A DNA stretch of 64,000 bases from Chromatium okenii (GCF_002958735.1 NZ_PPGH01000037.1:822001-886000); one strand, 5' to 3'. Positions 1-9,076 are shown, numbered from the stretch's first letter. The notes: generated by a model not told the origin, from the sequence alone. Numbers and translations: made by a program.

Positions 1-71
1 CATTACGGTTGCCTCACACCTATACAATTGCACCAAGATCGCCGATTAACGCGCTATTTGATGGAGGCTCT

Positions 72-1172
72 ATGTTGGTTGGGGCATTACCGACAATCCT
101 GATTGTTGACGACTCACCGGAAAATCTCACGGTATTGAGTGAATTGTTGCAGCTCAATTATCGGGTTCGTGCCGCCACCTCTGGCGAAAAGGCATTGCGT
201 ATTGCCACCACTCCGCCGTGGCCGGATTTAATTTTGCTCGACGTGATGATGCCGGGAATGGACGGTTATGAAGTATTCACGCGCCTGCGCCGCGAGCCGT
301 TGACCCGTGAAATTCCGGTAATTTTCGTGACGGCGATGGACAGCGCAGATGCCGAATTGCGGGGATTAGATGTCGGCGCAGTGGATTACATCGCCAAACC
401 CATTGTGCCGCCGATTTTGCTGGCGCGAGTGCGCACTCAGTTGGAATTAAAACAAGCGCGAGATTGGCTGAAAAATCAAAATGCTTATCTCGAAACCGAG
501 CTGGCGCGACGGATGCAGGAAAATCTGGTGGTGCAGGATGTGAGTATTCATGCGCTCGCCCATCTCGCCGAAATCCGCGATCCCGAAACGGGGAACCATC
601 TGCGGCGAACGCAGCGGTATGTGCGGGCGCTGGCGCAGCAGTTACAACGTCATACGCAATTCGCTGACTTTCTCACCGACCGCGTGATTGACCAATTGAC
701 CAAATCCGCACCGCTGCATGACATCGGCAAAGTCGGCATTCCCGATTCGATTTTGCTCAAGCCCGGCAAACTCACGCCAGCCGAATGGGAAGTGATGAAA
801 ACCCACGCCAAACTCGGCAGCGATGCGATTGAACAGGCCGAGCGTGACGCGGATCGCGTAGTCGAATTTCTCGTGCTGGCCAAAGACATCGCCCATTATC
901 ACCACGAAAAATGGGACGGCAGCGGTTATCCCGAAGGACGTTCTGGCAGCGATATTCCGATTGCTGCGCGGTTGATGGCGCTGGCGGATGTGTTCGACGC
1001 GTTGATTTCGCCGCGTGTGTATAAACCGCCGATGCCATTTGCCGATGCGCTGGAAATCATCGTTGCTGGGCGCGGCAAGCATTTTGATCCCGATGTAGTC
1101 GATGCGTTTCTGACGGTATTCGAGGAATTTCGCTCCATCGCCGAGCGTTATGCCGAACCGCTTGCGGAATAA
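72..1172 (+). CDS. HD-GYP response regulator (probable cyclic-di-GMP phosphodiesterase)
   Basis: Two-component response regulator whose output domain probably hydrolyses cyclic di-GMP in the cytoplasm. Residues about 8-125 are a receiver domain with acidic pair D13-D14, phospho-acceptor D57 (LLDVMMPGMDG) and the conserved lysine in AKPI. Residues about 160-350 are an HD-GYP domain with the metal-binding HD at 216-217 (LHDIGK) and the family-defining GYP at 285-287 (WDGSGYPEG), so the enzyme looks active. ATG 72 is preferred because GGAGG lies at 63-67; an in-frame ATG at 9 has no comparable site. The layout (REC then HD-GYP) is that of RpfG-like proteins. No partner kinase is adjacent, so the signal is unknown. 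Confidence 0.9.
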   Translation: MLVGALPTILIVDDSPENLTVLSELLQLNYRVRAATSGEKALRIATTPPWPDLILLDVMMPGMDGYEVFTRLRREPLTREIPVIFVTAMDSADAELRGLDVGAVDYIAKPIVPPILLARVRTQLELKQARDWLKNQNAYLETELARRMQENLVVQDVSIHALAHLAEIRDPETGNHLRRTQRYVRALAQQLQRHTQFADFLTDRVIDQLTKSAPLHDIGKVGIPDSILLKPGKLTPAEWEVMKTHAKLGSDAIEQAERDADRVVEFLVLAKDIAHYHHEKWDGSGYPEGRSGSDIPIAARLMALADVFDALISPRVYKPPMPFADALEIIVAGRGKHFDPDVVDAFLTVFEEFRSIAERYAEPLAE

Positions 1173-1310
1173 CGCCGCGCTCACCGCAAAAACTCGTGCT
1201 TCACTGCGTATCTTCAAATCTTCCACAGTCACACCCGCCGCATAATGACCGCCACTGCGCCGTCACCATGCGGCGCGTGTTTCACTCAATCACGTCTTTG
1301 GAGTTTTTGC

Positions 1311-3011
1311 ATGTCTACACCACCGCTCAATATCGTCGTCATTGGTGGCTCCGCCGCCGGACCAAAAGCTGCCGCCAAAGCGCGGCGAATGGATGAACAC
1401 GCCAACATCACCATCATTCAAAAAGAAGCCGATTTATCAATGGCATCCTGCGGCTATCCGTATTACGTCGGCGGCGTGTTTGATGACCGCAATCAATTGA
1501 TTTGTACCTCCGCAGGAATTGTCCGCGATCCGAATTTTTTTAATGCCGCCAAACGAATTGAAGCCAAAGTTTTAACTGAGGCAGTGGCAATTGATCGCAA
1601 TACAAAAACCGTCACTTGTAAACATGTACCGACCGGTGAATTAACCACGCTGGCGTATGACAAATTGGTGATTGCAACCGGCGCATCTGCGTTATATCCG
1701 CCAATTGCTGGCGCAGATTTGAGTGGAATTTATACGCTGCATTCACTCGGTGATGCCGATGCAATTCGCGCGATTCGTGACCAAAAGCAGGCGACGCGAG
1801 CAGTGGTTGTCGGTGGCGGTTTAATTGGATTTGAAGTGTGCGAGGCGCTGCATTTGGCCGGCATTCACACGACCGTGATTGAAAAAATGCCGTCGATTCT
1901 GCCGTTTCTCGACCACGATTTGGCGTTACTGGTCGCCAATCATGTGCGCAGTTTTGATGCCGACATTATCACTGGTAATGGCGTTGCGGCGTTTCTCGGC
2001 GATAACGGCGCAATCACCGGCGTTAAGCTCGACAACGGAACCGAGCTGCCATGCCAATTGGCAGTGGTTGCGGTCGGTGTGCGTCCGAACATCGCGCTGG
2101 CGCAGGCAGCGGGATTGGACATCGGCGCAGCGGGCGGAATCGCAGTCAACGAATTCATGCAGACTTCCGACCCGGACATTTACGCAGCGGGTGACTGCGT
2201 GGAATGCACCTCGTTGATTACCGGCGAAAAAGTCCGCGCTCCTTATGGCGACATCGCCAATTTACAAGGGCGCGTGATTGGACAAAACCTGATCGCGGAA
2301 GGCAGCGCCAAATTCCCCGGCATCACGCACACCGGCATTTGCAAAATTTTCGATTACACCGTTGGTTTCACTGGTTTAAGTGCAACACGGGCGCTGGCGC
2401 TGGGATTGGACATCGAAACCGTGATGATTGCGGGCTTGGACATTCCGCCGTATATGCAGGGCAAGTTGCTGATTAGTAAAATGATTGCGGATCGAAAAAG
2501 CGGGCGAGTGCTGGGTTTTCAGTGTATCGGACCAGGCGACGCAAGCAAACGGGTGGCAACGGTGGCAATGGCGCTGCGCGGTCAATTGACGGTGACGGAT
2601 TTAGTCAATGCCGATTTGCCGTATGCGCCGCCGTATTCAATGGCGCTGGATCATGTGATTACCGCAGCGCAGGCATTAGAAAATAAACTGCTGGGAAGAA
2701 TGCAGGGAATTTCAGTTGCGGAAGTGAAACAGCGCGTGGATCACGGCGCGGATTGTTTCATTATTGATACGCGCACACCTGCCGAATTTGAAGAATTGCG
2801 GTTAGGAATTGGTGAGGTGTTAATTCCGCAGGGCGCATTGCGCAGCCGTTTACATGAATTGCCGCAGGATAAAAGCAAAGAAATTATTGTGTACTGTCGT
2901 GTTTCTTTGCGTGGTTATGAAGTAGCGGCGATTTTACAAGGGCACGGTTGGAATAATGTGAAGGTCATGGAAGGCGGCATTGCTGCTTGGCCGTATTCCC
3001 GCGAGAAATAA
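1311..3011 (+). CDS. CoA-disulfide reductase-like flavoprotein fused to rhodanese domain
   Basis: FAD/NAD(P)H-dependent pyridine-nucleotide-disulfide oxidoreductase of the CoADR-Rhd type, about 566 aa. The FAD-binding GG-x-AAG motif is at the N-terminus (VVIGGSAAGPKAA), the single redox cysteine is C47 (SMASCGYPYYVGG), a second Rossmann GGGLIGFE binds NAD(P)H, and YAAGDCVE is the C-terminal FAD motif. The last ~95 residues are a rhodanese domain with active cysteine in IVYCRVSLRGYE. Family members reduce CoA disulfide or polysulfide/persulfide. ATG 1311 follows GGAG at 1300-1303 and begins directly at the FAD fold; an upstream in-frame ATG at 1245 would add residues with no similarity. The substrate here is inferred, not shown. 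Confidence 0.88.
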   Translation: MSTPPLNIVVIGGSAAGPKAAAKARRMDEHANITIIQKEADLSMASCGYPYYVGGVFDDRNQLICTSAGIVRDPNFFNAAKRIEAKVLTEAVAIDRNTKTVTCKHVPTGELTTLAYDKLVIATGASALYPPIAGADLSGIYTLHSLGDADAIRAIRDQKQATRAVVVGGGLIGFEVCEALHLAGIHTTVIEKMPSILPFLDHDLALLVANHVRSFDADIITGNGVAAFLGDNGAITGVKLDNGTELPCQLAVVAVGVRPNIALAQAAGLDIGAAGGIAVNEFMQTSDPDIYAAGDCVECTSLITGEKVRAPYGDIANLQGRVIGQNLIAEGSAKFPGITHTGICKIFDYTVGFTGLSATRALALGLDIETVMIAGLDIPPYMQGKLLISKMIADRKSGRVLGFQCIGPGDASKRVATVAMALRGQLTVTDLVNADLPYAPPYSMALDHVITAAQALENKLLGRMQGISVAEVKQRVDHGADCFIIDTRTPAEFEELRLGIGEVLIPQGALRSRLHELPQDKSKEIIVYCRVSLRGYEVAAILQGHGWNNVKVMEGGIAAWPYSREK

Positions 3012-3019
3012 TAGAGATG

Positions 3020-3046
3020 GTGTGGAGTGCAATCTGCATTCCACAC
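3020..3046. terminator. hairpin between convergent genes
   Basis: A 12-bp stem (one G-U pair) closes on a 3-nt loop exactly between the stop of the oxidoreductase on + and the stop of the XRE gene on -. There is no long T-run, so it is a likely bidirectional terminator by position and stability only. Confidence 0.55.
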
Positions 3047-3048
3047 GC

Positions 3049-3456
3049 TTAACCGCTAGCATTGTGTTTTTCTAACAGCACATTGATCTGTTTAAGCTGG
3101 CTGATTTGCTGTTTTAAGTTGTCAATTTCTTTATCGCGCTCTTGCAATAATAAAAGCGCCTTTTCTAATTCATTACCGCATTGAGTCTCAGTTAAAACGA
3201 TGTTTCCATGTGAGATATTGCTGTGATTACAACTTTCTACCAGATTAAATACATTTTTGTCGTTCAAATTTAATAATTGCTGCAAATCCATACCCATTGC
3301 TTTTGCGATTTTTCCGAGTTGATCGACTTTAACATCTGTTTCACCGCGCTCAATTTTAGCGTAGCCATTTAATGAATAACCCAGCTTTTCCGCCATCTCT
3401 TCCTGTGACCAACCTTTATATTGACGCATCACCTTGAGCTTTTCGTGAATGTGCAT
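3049..3456 (-). CDS. XRE-family HTH regulator with C-terminal coiled coil
   Basis: Small DNA-binding protein of 135 aa. Residues 6-60 form a Cro/CI-type helix-turn-helix (MRQYKGWSQEEMAEKLGYS, then YAKIERGETDVKVDQLGKIA). The last ~45 residues are heptad-rich (EKALLLLQERDKEIDNLKQQ, then ISQLKQINVLLEKH) and probably dimerise as a coiled coil. Base composition is AT-richer than the flanking core genes, and it opens an accessory patch (3.0-5.3 kb) of small regulatory and antitoxin-like genes. Its operator and target are unknown; the divergent small gene at 3569 is the closest candidate. Confidence 0.85.
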   Translation of the reverse strand: MHIHEKLKVMRQYKGWSQEEMAEKLGYSLNGYAKIERGETDVKVDQLGKIAKAMGMDLQQLLNLNDKNVFNLVESCNHSNISHGNIVLTETQCGNELEKALLLLQERDKEIDNLKQQISQLKQINVLLEKHNASG

Positions 3457-3568
3457 GAAATACCCCTAAAAGTAGTGGAAAAGTAGAGTGTTTGTGGGTT
3501 TTATCTTCAGTGGGATGATTCTATCCTAGCATCCGTCACAAGACAAATAGTAATTGGGAGAATTTGAA

Positions 3569-3739
3569 ATGGCCAGTAAGTCAGAAGTTGTGGCATCCTT
3601 GAAGAAACAGCGATTGGTTGATGATCCAGAAAGTTGGATGAAGTTGGCTACCCTTATTGCTTGCACCAGTGTAAAAGTTAAGGAAGGCAAGAGTTTGGAT
3701 TCTGCAGTTTACGATTGCTATAAAGAAATCAATAAGTAG
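3569..3739 (+). CDS. small protein of unknown function (56 aa)
   Basis: I do not recognise a family. The 56-residue product is mostly polar and predicted helical, with one cysteine pair region (LIACTSVKV and VYDCYKEINK), and no signal peptide or membrane segment. ATG 3569 is preceded by GGGAG at 3556-3560, a good ribosome-binding site, and the frame ends just before a strong terminator at 3814-3858, which supports a real transcription unit. It is divergent from the XRE regulator at 3049-3456, separated by about 110 nt. Confidence 0.5.
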   Translation: MASKSEVVASLKKQRLVDDPESWMKLATLIACTSVKVKEGKSLDSAVYDCYKEINK

Positions 3740-3813
3740 CAACGCGCATTGGTATACAGTCATCACAAACTATCCTATCAAGATAAAGTGAGCTGATTAC
3801 CAACGCTAGGTAG

Positions 3814-3858
3814 TGCTCTGATTGTAGAACAGATTGTCCTATTGATCAGAGCATTTTT
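3814..3858 (+). terminator. rho-independent terminator
   Basis: TGCTCTGAT (3814-3822) pairs perfectly with ATCAGAGCA (3845-3853) and is followed by five T. It would end the transcript of the small gene at 3569-3739. Confidence 0.7.
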
Positions 3859-3887
3859 GATTGTAGGTGTTAAATATAGGTATCTAT

Positions 3888-4121
3888 ATGGTTGATAAGC
3901 AAAAACAGGAAGAAGTGCTGAAAGTATTCAAAGAACTCTATAACAAGTTGCCACCAACAGGTAAATCTATTGCTAATGGAGCTATAGCTGGAGCTGCTGT
4001 CGGCAGTGTCGTACCTGGTCTTGGGACTGGAATAGGGGTGTTCGTTGGTGGCGCTGCTGGCTTGGCGTATAAAGTAAGACAAAAGTTCAAAAGTAAGACA
4101 GATTCAAAAGAAAATGATTGA
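3888..4121 (+). CDS. small glycine-zipper membrane-type protein (77 aa)
   Basis: Unknown small protein. The first ~27 residues are charged and helical, followed by a hydrophobic glycine/alanine-rich stretch of about 33 residues (ANGAIAGAAVGSVVPGLG, then TGIGVFVGGAAGLAYK) with repeated small-xxx-small spacing typical of membrane-inserting glycine zippers, then a basic, polar tail (KVRQKFKSKTDSKEND). Such a layout is found in holin-like, bacteriocin-like and outer-membrane glycine-zipper proteins; sequence alone does not decide. ATG 3888 is used because the in-frame ATG at 3867 lies within the A/T leader without a site. It is framed by terminators upstream (3814-3858) and downstream (4176-4206), so it is a single-gene unit. 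Confidence 0.5.
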   Translation: MVDKQKQEEVLKVFKELYNKLPPTGKSIANGAIAGAAVGSVVPGLGTGIGVFVGGAAGLAYKVRQKFKSKTDSKEND

Positions 4122-4175
4122 TATGGCGTGTAAATTGGGTTGCTGCTGTTTCCATAATACCAACATTTAACCATC

Positions 4176-4206
4176 AAACGCCCTTGGGAAACCGGGGCGT
4201 TTTTTG
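4176..4206 (+). terminator. rho-independent terminator
   Basis: AAACGCCC at 4176-4183 pairs with GGGCGTTT (within 4194-4203), followed by a T-run. A near-copy of this terminator and of the 25 nt after it recurs at 5188-5245. Confidence 0.75.
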
Positions 4207-4285
4207 TTGTGTTGCCTAAAAATTTAGGTAGGATAAGCATCACAGCAGCCAACTTCATTGTTCATTTACGAGGTCAATTAAAGTG

Positions 4286-4534
4286 ATGTTGCAAACAATT
4301 GAGGTAGAGATTGACGCTAATGGTCAAGTGCATCCACTCGAACTGCGTGACCGTCTTCCAATGGGTCGCGCTTTGCTCACGCTGTTAAATGAGCCGATGG
4401 AGACAACGCTATTAGCAGAAGCCGCATTATCTGAAGATTGGCTGAAACCAGATGAGGATGAAGCATGGAGCATGGAGCGATTAGCCGGACATCGATCAAG
4501 CGGTAATGCTTTGGGAAAACTACCAACAGTGTAA
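4286..4534 (+). CDS. small antitoxin-like protein
   Basis: An 82-residue acidic protein. The N-terminal half (IEVEIDANGQVHPLE, then LRDRLPMGRALLTLL) resembles the short beta-rich AbrB/VapB-like DNA-binding starts of antitoxins, followed by LLAEAALSEDWLKPDEDEAW, which I recognise as a recurring C-terminal signature of small antitoxin-like proteins that usually end soon after 'EDEAW'. The tail after that point (SMERLAGHRSSGNALGKLPT) looks off-frame, so the true C-terminus may be altered by an indel. No toxin frame follows directly. GAGG at 4270-4273 precedes the start; GTG 4283 is an alternative. A decayed copy of its first ~25 codons lies at 5245-5305. Confidence 0.5.
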   Translation: MLQTIEVEIDANGQVHPLELRDRLPMGRALLTLLNEPMETTLLAEAALSEDWLKPDEDEAWSMERLAGHRSSGNALGKLPTV

Positions 4535-4560
4535 GTCGCAAATGCGTAAAAAAAATAATT

Positions 4561-4866
4561 ATGGCACTCACTCGTCATTTCAAAGAAACCGTTGTTGCTC
4601 GTGTGCAAAGTGATCCGGCGTTTGCGCAAGCGTTATTCGATGAAGCTATTAACCTATTTCTTAATGGTGAATCCGACACCGCCAAACTCGTTTTGCGCGA
4701 TCTAATAAATGCGACGATTGGATTTGAATCTTTATCTCAAAAAATTCACAAACCAATCAAAAGTTTACACCGAATACTATTTAGTTCCGGCAATCCAAAC
4801 ATGAATCACATTTCAGTAATTTTTGCAGCGGTAAAACGCACGCTCAAAATTGAAACTCGTAAATGA
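4561..4866 (+). CDS. addiction-module antidote-type HTH protein (COG3636-like)
   Basis: A 101-aa DNA-binding protein of the 'putative addiction module antidote' family. The pattern FKETVVARVQSDPAFAQALF, EAINLFLNGE, LVLRDLINATIGFESLS and KSLHRILFSSGNPN is characteristic: an N-terminal helical part and a HTH in which KSLHR lies in the recognition region. Relatives normally sit downstream of a HigB/RelE-type toxin; here there is no toxin frame on either side, so this is an orphan. Its stop overlaps the start of the broken HTH gene at 4863-5153 (ATGA), suggesting that both once formed one operon. Confidence 0.75.
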   Translation: MALTRHFKETVVARVQSDPAFAQALFDEAINLFLNGESDTAKLVLRDLINATIGFESLSQKIHKPIKSLHRILFSSGNPNMNHISVIFAAVKRTLKIETRK

Positions 4867-5153
4867 ATAACACACAATTTAATGAATTGCTAGAAAGTGT
4901 TCGAGATATGGGTTGTTACATGCAAGACGGTGGCAGGAATACGACTGCACGAATTCCCTGAGCCAGATGTTAAAGCAATTCGTGAGCGCACTGGATTATC
5001 TCAAGATCAATTCGCTCATCTCATTGGCATCAAAGCGAAACCCTGCAACACTGGGAACAATGTCGTATACGTCCAGCCGGATCAGCGCGAGCGCTATTAA
5101 AGATCATTGAAACAAATCCCTCAGTGCTATCGGTACTGCATCATCAATTGTGA
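4863..5153 (+). pseudogene. HigA/NadS-type HTH antitoxin, two frameshifts
   Basis: Reading across three frames restores one ~95-aa protein. It starts with NTQFNELLESVRDMG (frame 4863), continues with EFPEPDVKAIRERTGLSQDQ and FAHLIG in a second frame, then resumes as TLQHWEQCRIRPAGSARALL in the third frame and ends at TGA 5151-5153. This is the HigA/NadS pattern: helical N-terminus, HTH of XRE type, and conserved HWE/NWE turn. The two breaks, near 4915-4945 and near 5040, leave no intact product in the sequence as given. Its cognate RelE-like toxin is absent. Confidence 0.75.
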
Positions 5154-5185
5154 AACCTGTTCTGCAACGTATCAACGTTTAATCA

Positions 5186-5305
5186 GCAAACGCCATTGGG
5201 AAACCGAAGGCGTTTTTTGTTGTGTTGCCTAAAAATTTAGGTAAAAATTGACGCTAATAGTAAAATACATCCACTCAAACTGCATGACCGCCTTCCAAAT
5301 AAACC
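5186..5305 (+). repeat. decayed duplicate of 4174-4350
   Basis: The segment repeats the terminator and then about 30 nt identical to 4197-4231, followed by a truncated version of the small antitoxin-like gene (compare 5245-5300 with 4305-4365: 'attgacgctaat', 'catccactc', 'aactgc', 'tgaccg', 'cttccaa'). The leader and start codon of the copied gene are deleted, so it is a remnant. mtaB begins just after it. Confidence 0.7.
5188..5218 (+). terminator. rho-independent terminator, copy of 4176-4206
   Basis: AAACGCC (5188-5194) pairs with GGCGTTT (5209-5215) followed by T. It lies downstream of the broken antitoxin gene and is a diverged copy of the 4176 terminator. Confidence 0.7.
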
Positions 5306-5308
5306 CTA

Positions 5309-6550
5309 ATGTTTAAACAAATTAAATTGTTAACTCTTGGCTGTCGTCTTAATGAAGCCGAATTAGAAAATTGGGCAGACGATTTTTATCAATACGGTTT
5401 TGAGATCGTTAACGAGAATGCACCTGCAGATTTAATCGTGATTAACACTTGCGCAGTAACGGCGCAAGCCGTGCGTAAATCACGCCAATTATTGCGGCAA
5501 CAACAGCGCAATAACCCAAATGCGCAATTAATCGTCAGTGGTTGTTTGGCAACGCTAGAAGCTACTGCGTTAGCGCAGGAGCGCGGTGTGACTTTGTTGA
5601 TCAAAAATAGCGATAAAGATCAACTGGTTGATCTCGTGATGTCGCATTTTTTCCTCACTAAAAAAGAAATTAGGGACGATTTCGCCACTCCGTTGTTTGC
5701 TCGCAACCGACAACGCGCTTTTATCAAAGCACAAGACGGCTGCCGGTATCAGTGTACCTTTTGCATCACAACTCAGGCTCGCGGCGTAGAACGCAGCCGT
5801 CCTCGCGCCGAAATCGTTAATTTGATCAATCGCTTGCAAAAAGTAGGAATTTGGGAAGTAGTATTAACTGGCGTGCAACTCTGCGGTTATGGCAGCGATT
5901 GTGGCGATAATCTGACGGCACTGGTCGCCCATCTGCTCGCAGTCACGACGATTCCGCGCCTGCGTCTTGGCTCGCTGGAGCCGTGGGATTTACCTATTGA
6001 TTTTTGGGCATTATTTGCAAATTCGCGCTTGCTGCCACATCTGCATTTGCCGCTGCAAAGTGGTTCAGATGCGGTGCTGCGCCGCATGGGTCGGCGTTGT
6101 AAAGCGTATGAATTCATGAAGTTAGTTGAAATTGGGCGAGCGCAAGTGCCAGGGTTAAATCTGACCACCGACATCATCGTCGGATTTCCGGGTGAAACTG
6201 TTGCTGATTGGCAACAAACATTGCAGTTGGTGGAGTCGGCGCAGTTTGGACATGTCCATATTTTCAACTATTCGCCCCGCACTGGAACTATTGCCGCAAC
6301 TTTGCCACATCAAATTGATGCAGCAATTAAAAAACAGCGCAGCGAAGAGTTAAAGATGCTGGCACAAAAATTAAAACAGCAAGTATTAACAGCGCAAATT
6401 GGACAACAGGTGACGGTATTAATTGAAGGCGCAGACGCAGCACCAACATCTGTGCGTTTTGGTTATACACCAAATTATTTGCCGGTGCGGATTAAACCTC
6501 TTACTGCAATTGGTGAACACCGGCTCATTGATGTACAACTTACGGATTAA
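5309..6550 (+). CDS. mtaB: tRNA N6-threonylcarbamoyladenosine methylthiotransferase MtaB
   Basis: Radical-SAM methylthiotransferase that converts t6A37 to ms2t6A37 in ANN-decoding tRNAs. The N-terminal MTTase domain carries the three auxiliary-cluster cysteines C12 (LGCRLNEAE), C48 (NTCAVT) and C79 (SGCLAT). The radical-SAM cluster ligands are C145, C149 and C152 (GCRYQCTFC). Downstream are the conserved LRLGSLEPW, HLHLPLQSGSD, TDIIVGFPGET and FNYSPRTGT motifs, then a TRAM-like tail. Length (413 aa) is normal. The LNE after C12 and the overall pattern favour MtaB over MiaB or RimO. It starts right after the decayed repeat, so its native promoter may have been replaced by accessory DNA. Confidence 0.9.
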   Translation: MFKQIKLLTLGCRLNEAELENWADDFYQYGFEIVNENAPADLIVINTCAVTAQAVRKSRQLLRQQQRNNPNAQLIVSGCLATLEATALAQERGVTLLIKNSDKDQLVDLVMSHFFLTKKEIRDDFATPLFARNRQRAFIKAQDGCRYQCTFCITTQARGVERSRPRAEIVNLINRLQKVGIWEVVLTGVQLCGYGSDCGDNLTALVAHLLAVTTIPRLRLGSLEPWDLPIDFWALFANSRLLPHLHLPLQSGSDAVLRRMGRRCKAYEFMKLVEIGRAQVPGLNLTTDIIVGFPGETVADWQQTLQLVESAQFGHVHIFNYSPRTGTIAATLPHQIDAAIKKQRSEELKMLAQKLKQQVLTAQIGQQVTVLIEGADAAPTSVRFGYTPNYLPVRIKPLTAIGEHRLIDVQLTD

Positions 6551-6577
6551 CAGTAGATGGTGAGGCACTATTTGGCG

Positions 6578-8047
6578 TCACAATTTAATTCCTAACGTAT
6601 TCCAGATTTGATCCACGCGCTCACGCACTGCTGTATCCATTTGAATCGGTTGCCCCCATTCACGATTCGTTTCACCAGCCCATTTATTTGTTGCATCAAA
6701 ACCAATTTTAGAACCTAGCCCAGATACTGGTGAAGCGAAATCTAAATAATCAATTGGCGTGTTTTCAATCATTACCGTATCGCGCACCGGGTCCATTCGC
6801 GTGGTCATTGCCCAAATCACATCATTCCAATTGCGGGTGCAAATATCATCATCGACCACAATCACGAATTTGGTATACATGAATTGCCGCAAAAATGACC
6901 ATACGCCCATCATCACTCGTTTGGCATGACCTGGATATTGTTTCTTAATACTGACCACCGCTAGCCGATACGAACAGCCTTCTGGTGGCAAATAAAAATC
7001 CGTAATTTCTGGGAATTGTTTTTGTAAAATTGGCACAAAAACTTCATTCAATGCCACACCTAAAATTGCTGGTTCATCCGGTGGTCTTCCGGTATAGGTG
7101 CTATGATAAATTGGCTCGCGGCGCGTGGTCATGCGTTCAATAGTAAATACTGGAAATTGATCGACTTCATTGTAATAACCCGTGTGATCGCCAAATGGCC
7201 CTTCTGCTGCCATATCATGCGGATAAATGTGTCCTTCTAATACGATTTCTGCACTGGCTGGCACTTGCAAATCGGAGTTTTGACAATTCGCCAATTCGGT
7301 GCGACTGCCGCGCAATAATCCAGCAAATGCGTATTCTGACAGCGTATCGGGAATTGGTGTGACTGCGCCTAAAATAGTCGCCGGATCAGCGCCGAGCGCC
7401 ACTGCAACTGGAAAGGGTTGTCCGGGGTGCGCCCGTTGAAAATCACGGTAATCAAGCGCACCACCGCGATGCGATAACCAGCGCATAATGACGCGATTTT
7501 TACCAAGCACTTGCATTCGATAAATGCCGAGATTTTGCCGCGCTTTTTCTGGTCCGCGTGTAATCACTAAACCCCAAGTAATCAAGCGCCCAACATCGCC
7601 AGGCCAACAATGTTGAATGGGCAATTGATCTAAATTGATGGCATCGCCAGTCCAATTCACTTCTTGACAAGGCGCATTGCGGCGGATTTTCGGCGCCATA
7701 TCCAACACCTTTTTGAAAATCGGCAGTGTTTCCCACGCTGCTTTTAATCCCTTTGGTGGATCGGGCTCCTTTAGAAAAGCTAATAATTTACCCACTTCGC
7801 GCAATGCACTAACCGATTCTTCACCCATTCCAAGCGCGACACGCTGCGGCGTACCAAATAAATTGCCCAATAATGGAATAGCGGAACCTTTTGGGCGCTC
7901 AAATAGCAATGCTGGACCGCCAGCGCGTAAAGTGCGGTCGCAGATTTCGGTGATTTCGAGATAAGGATCAACGGGAACGCGAATGCGTTTTAATTCGCCA
8001 CGTTGTTCCAGTTGGGTAATAAAATCGCGGAGGTCTTTATATTTCAT
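6578..8047 (-). CDS. ubiD: 4-hydroxy-3-polyprenylbenzoate decarboxylase UbiD
   Basis: Prenylated-FMN-dependent decarboxylase of ubiquinone synthesis, 489 aa (E. coli UbiD about 497). It opens with the typical [20 protein letters not shown], and has [20 protein letters not shown], the acidic/arginine active-site stretch around [24 protein letters not shown] and the C-terminal [20 protein letters not shown]. All blocks are in one frame. The ATG overlaps the stop of the upstream Rpn-type gene by 4 nt (ATGA), so translation may be coupled even though the two functions are unrelated. The prFMN-making UbiX is not in the window. Confidence 0.93.
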   Translation of the reverse strand: MKYKDLRDFITQLEQRGELKRIRVPVDPYLEITEICDRTLRAGGPALLFERPKGSAIPLLGNLFGTPQRVALGMGEESVSALREVGKLLAFLKEPDPPKGLKAAWETLPIFKKVLDMAPKIRRNAPCQEVNWTGDAINLDQLPIQHCWPGDVGRLITWGLVITRGPEKARQNLGIYRMQVLGKNRVIMRWLSHRGGALDYRDFQRAHPGQPFPVAVALGADPATILGAVTPIPDTLSEYAFAGLLRGSRTELANCQNSDLQVPASAEIVLEGHIYPHDMAAEGPFGDHTGYYNEVDQFPVFTIERMTTRREPIYHSTYTGRPPDEPAILGVALNEVFVPILQKQFPEITDFYLPPEGCSYRLAVVSIKKQYPGHAKRVMMGVWSFLRQFMYTKFVIVVDDDICTRNWNDVIWAMTTRMDPVRDTVMIENTPIDYLDFASPVSGLGSKIGFDATNKWAGETNREWGQPIQMDTAVRERVDQIWNTLGIKL

Positions 8048-9009
8048 TCTGCCACTTCATCAGTGAAAACTGCTGCTAAATCAGTCGCAGTTAATATTCG
8101 TACAATCCACGCATCCAATGCCGCACTTGGTGCCGATTGAATTTGCGTCTCCAGTGCCGCAGGAAGTGCACCAAATCGTTGGCGTAATAATAGTAAAAGC
8201 ATTTCTGCTTTCGCCTGCGTTGCTCCAGTTGCCACACCTTCAATCCGCCCTTTTTCTAATCCTTGCTCCAATCCTTTTTTCAATCCGCGTTGTTCCGCAA
8301 TATGCGCCTGTTCCTGCAAATAGCGTTGATCTTCTAACCACATCTCACGCTTTTCAACATCATCTAATTCTTCTTCACTCCAGCCAGCGCGATTAGCTAA
8401 TTCTAGTGCCTGTGCAATTGCGGGTTCTACAGCTAATGATTCCGGTACTGCGGTTAAATTCTCTGCCGTTTTCAAAAAGTAAAACCAGCGATCCAATGGA
8501 GTTTTTAATTCTGCCTCGGTTAAATCAAACTTGGGCAATTCTGCAAATACCAGTTCTAAATCGCGCTGATAAATTGCTGGGTTTTCAGTGGCAGATAAAC
8601 GGAATTGACTGACTACCTGTTGTAATTCTGAAAACATGATGAAATCAGCAATGGTAATCGCAACGACACTGGTTAATAGCCGATAAGCCTCACCCTTTCC
8701 CAATTGATTTACGTAGGCTTTACAGGTGTTGTATAGCACGCGCTTCTCGAAGCCTTCGACATTTAGCACCTGCATTTCTACAATATAAAAATGCCCGCTT
8801 TGATCGCGCACCTTGACATCTAAAAAGGTATTCTTTAGCCCCTGAATTTTGGGTGCTTGATAGGGATCAATAATTGTCACTTCAATAATTTCCTCAGCAC
8901 CGCTCAAATTGAGAATTGCGTTGAGAAAACTGATTAAAATCTCATGGCTGGTTTCAGAACCAAAGATTTTCTTAAACGTGTAATCGGTTTTAGGATTCAA
9001 AAAACGCAT
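8044..9009 (-). CDS. Rpn-family PD-(D/E)XK nuclease / putative transposase
   Basis: Protein of 321 aa related to the Rpn (recombination-promoting nuclease, COG5464) family. The N-terminus [15 protein letters not shown] is diagnostic. The catalytic PD-(D/E)XK elements are visible as FLDVKVRD and YIVEMQV (D...ExQ), followed by the helical [18 protein letters not shown]. The C-terminal third is helical with a [17 protein letters not shown] repeat typical of this family. Such genes are frequently accessory and multi-copy. It precedes ubiD with a 4-nt overlap. Confidence 0.85.
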   Translation of the reverse strand: MRFLNPKTDYTFKKIFGSETSHEILISFLNAILNLSGAEEIIEVTIIDPYQAPKIQGLKNTFLDVKVRDQSGHFYIVEMQVLNVEGFEKRVLYNTCKAYVNQLGKGEAYRLLTSVVAITIADFIMFSELQQVVSQFRLSATENPAIYQRDLELVFAELPKFDLTEAELKTPLDRWFYFLKTAENLTAVPESLAVEPAIAQALELANRAGWSEEELDDVEKREMWLEDQRYLQEQAHIAEQRGLKKGLEQGLEKGRIEGVATGATQAKAEMLLLLLRQRFGALPAALETQIQSAPSAALDAWIVRILTATDLAAVFTDEVAE

Positions 9010-9040
9010 CGTATCAACCTCACTAAAAATGTCTCTATCA

Positions 9041-9076
9041 AAAGCCCCCTTTGAAAAAGGGGGGTTGTGTGGATTT
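9041..9076. repeat. GC-rich palindromic repeat, single unit
   Basis: A C-run, TTTGAAAAA, and G-run palindrome followed by GGATTTA. It lies between the Rpn gene and the 3' end of the first DUF1566 gene. It belongs to the same family as the copies at 11053, 28951, 39601, 43470 and 51849. Confidence 0.7.

Noticed and set aside
642..1232. Long antisense frame over the HD-GYP gene
   Set aside because: Shadow of the real gene: no motif, no ribosome-binding site, and the + strand product is fully explained.
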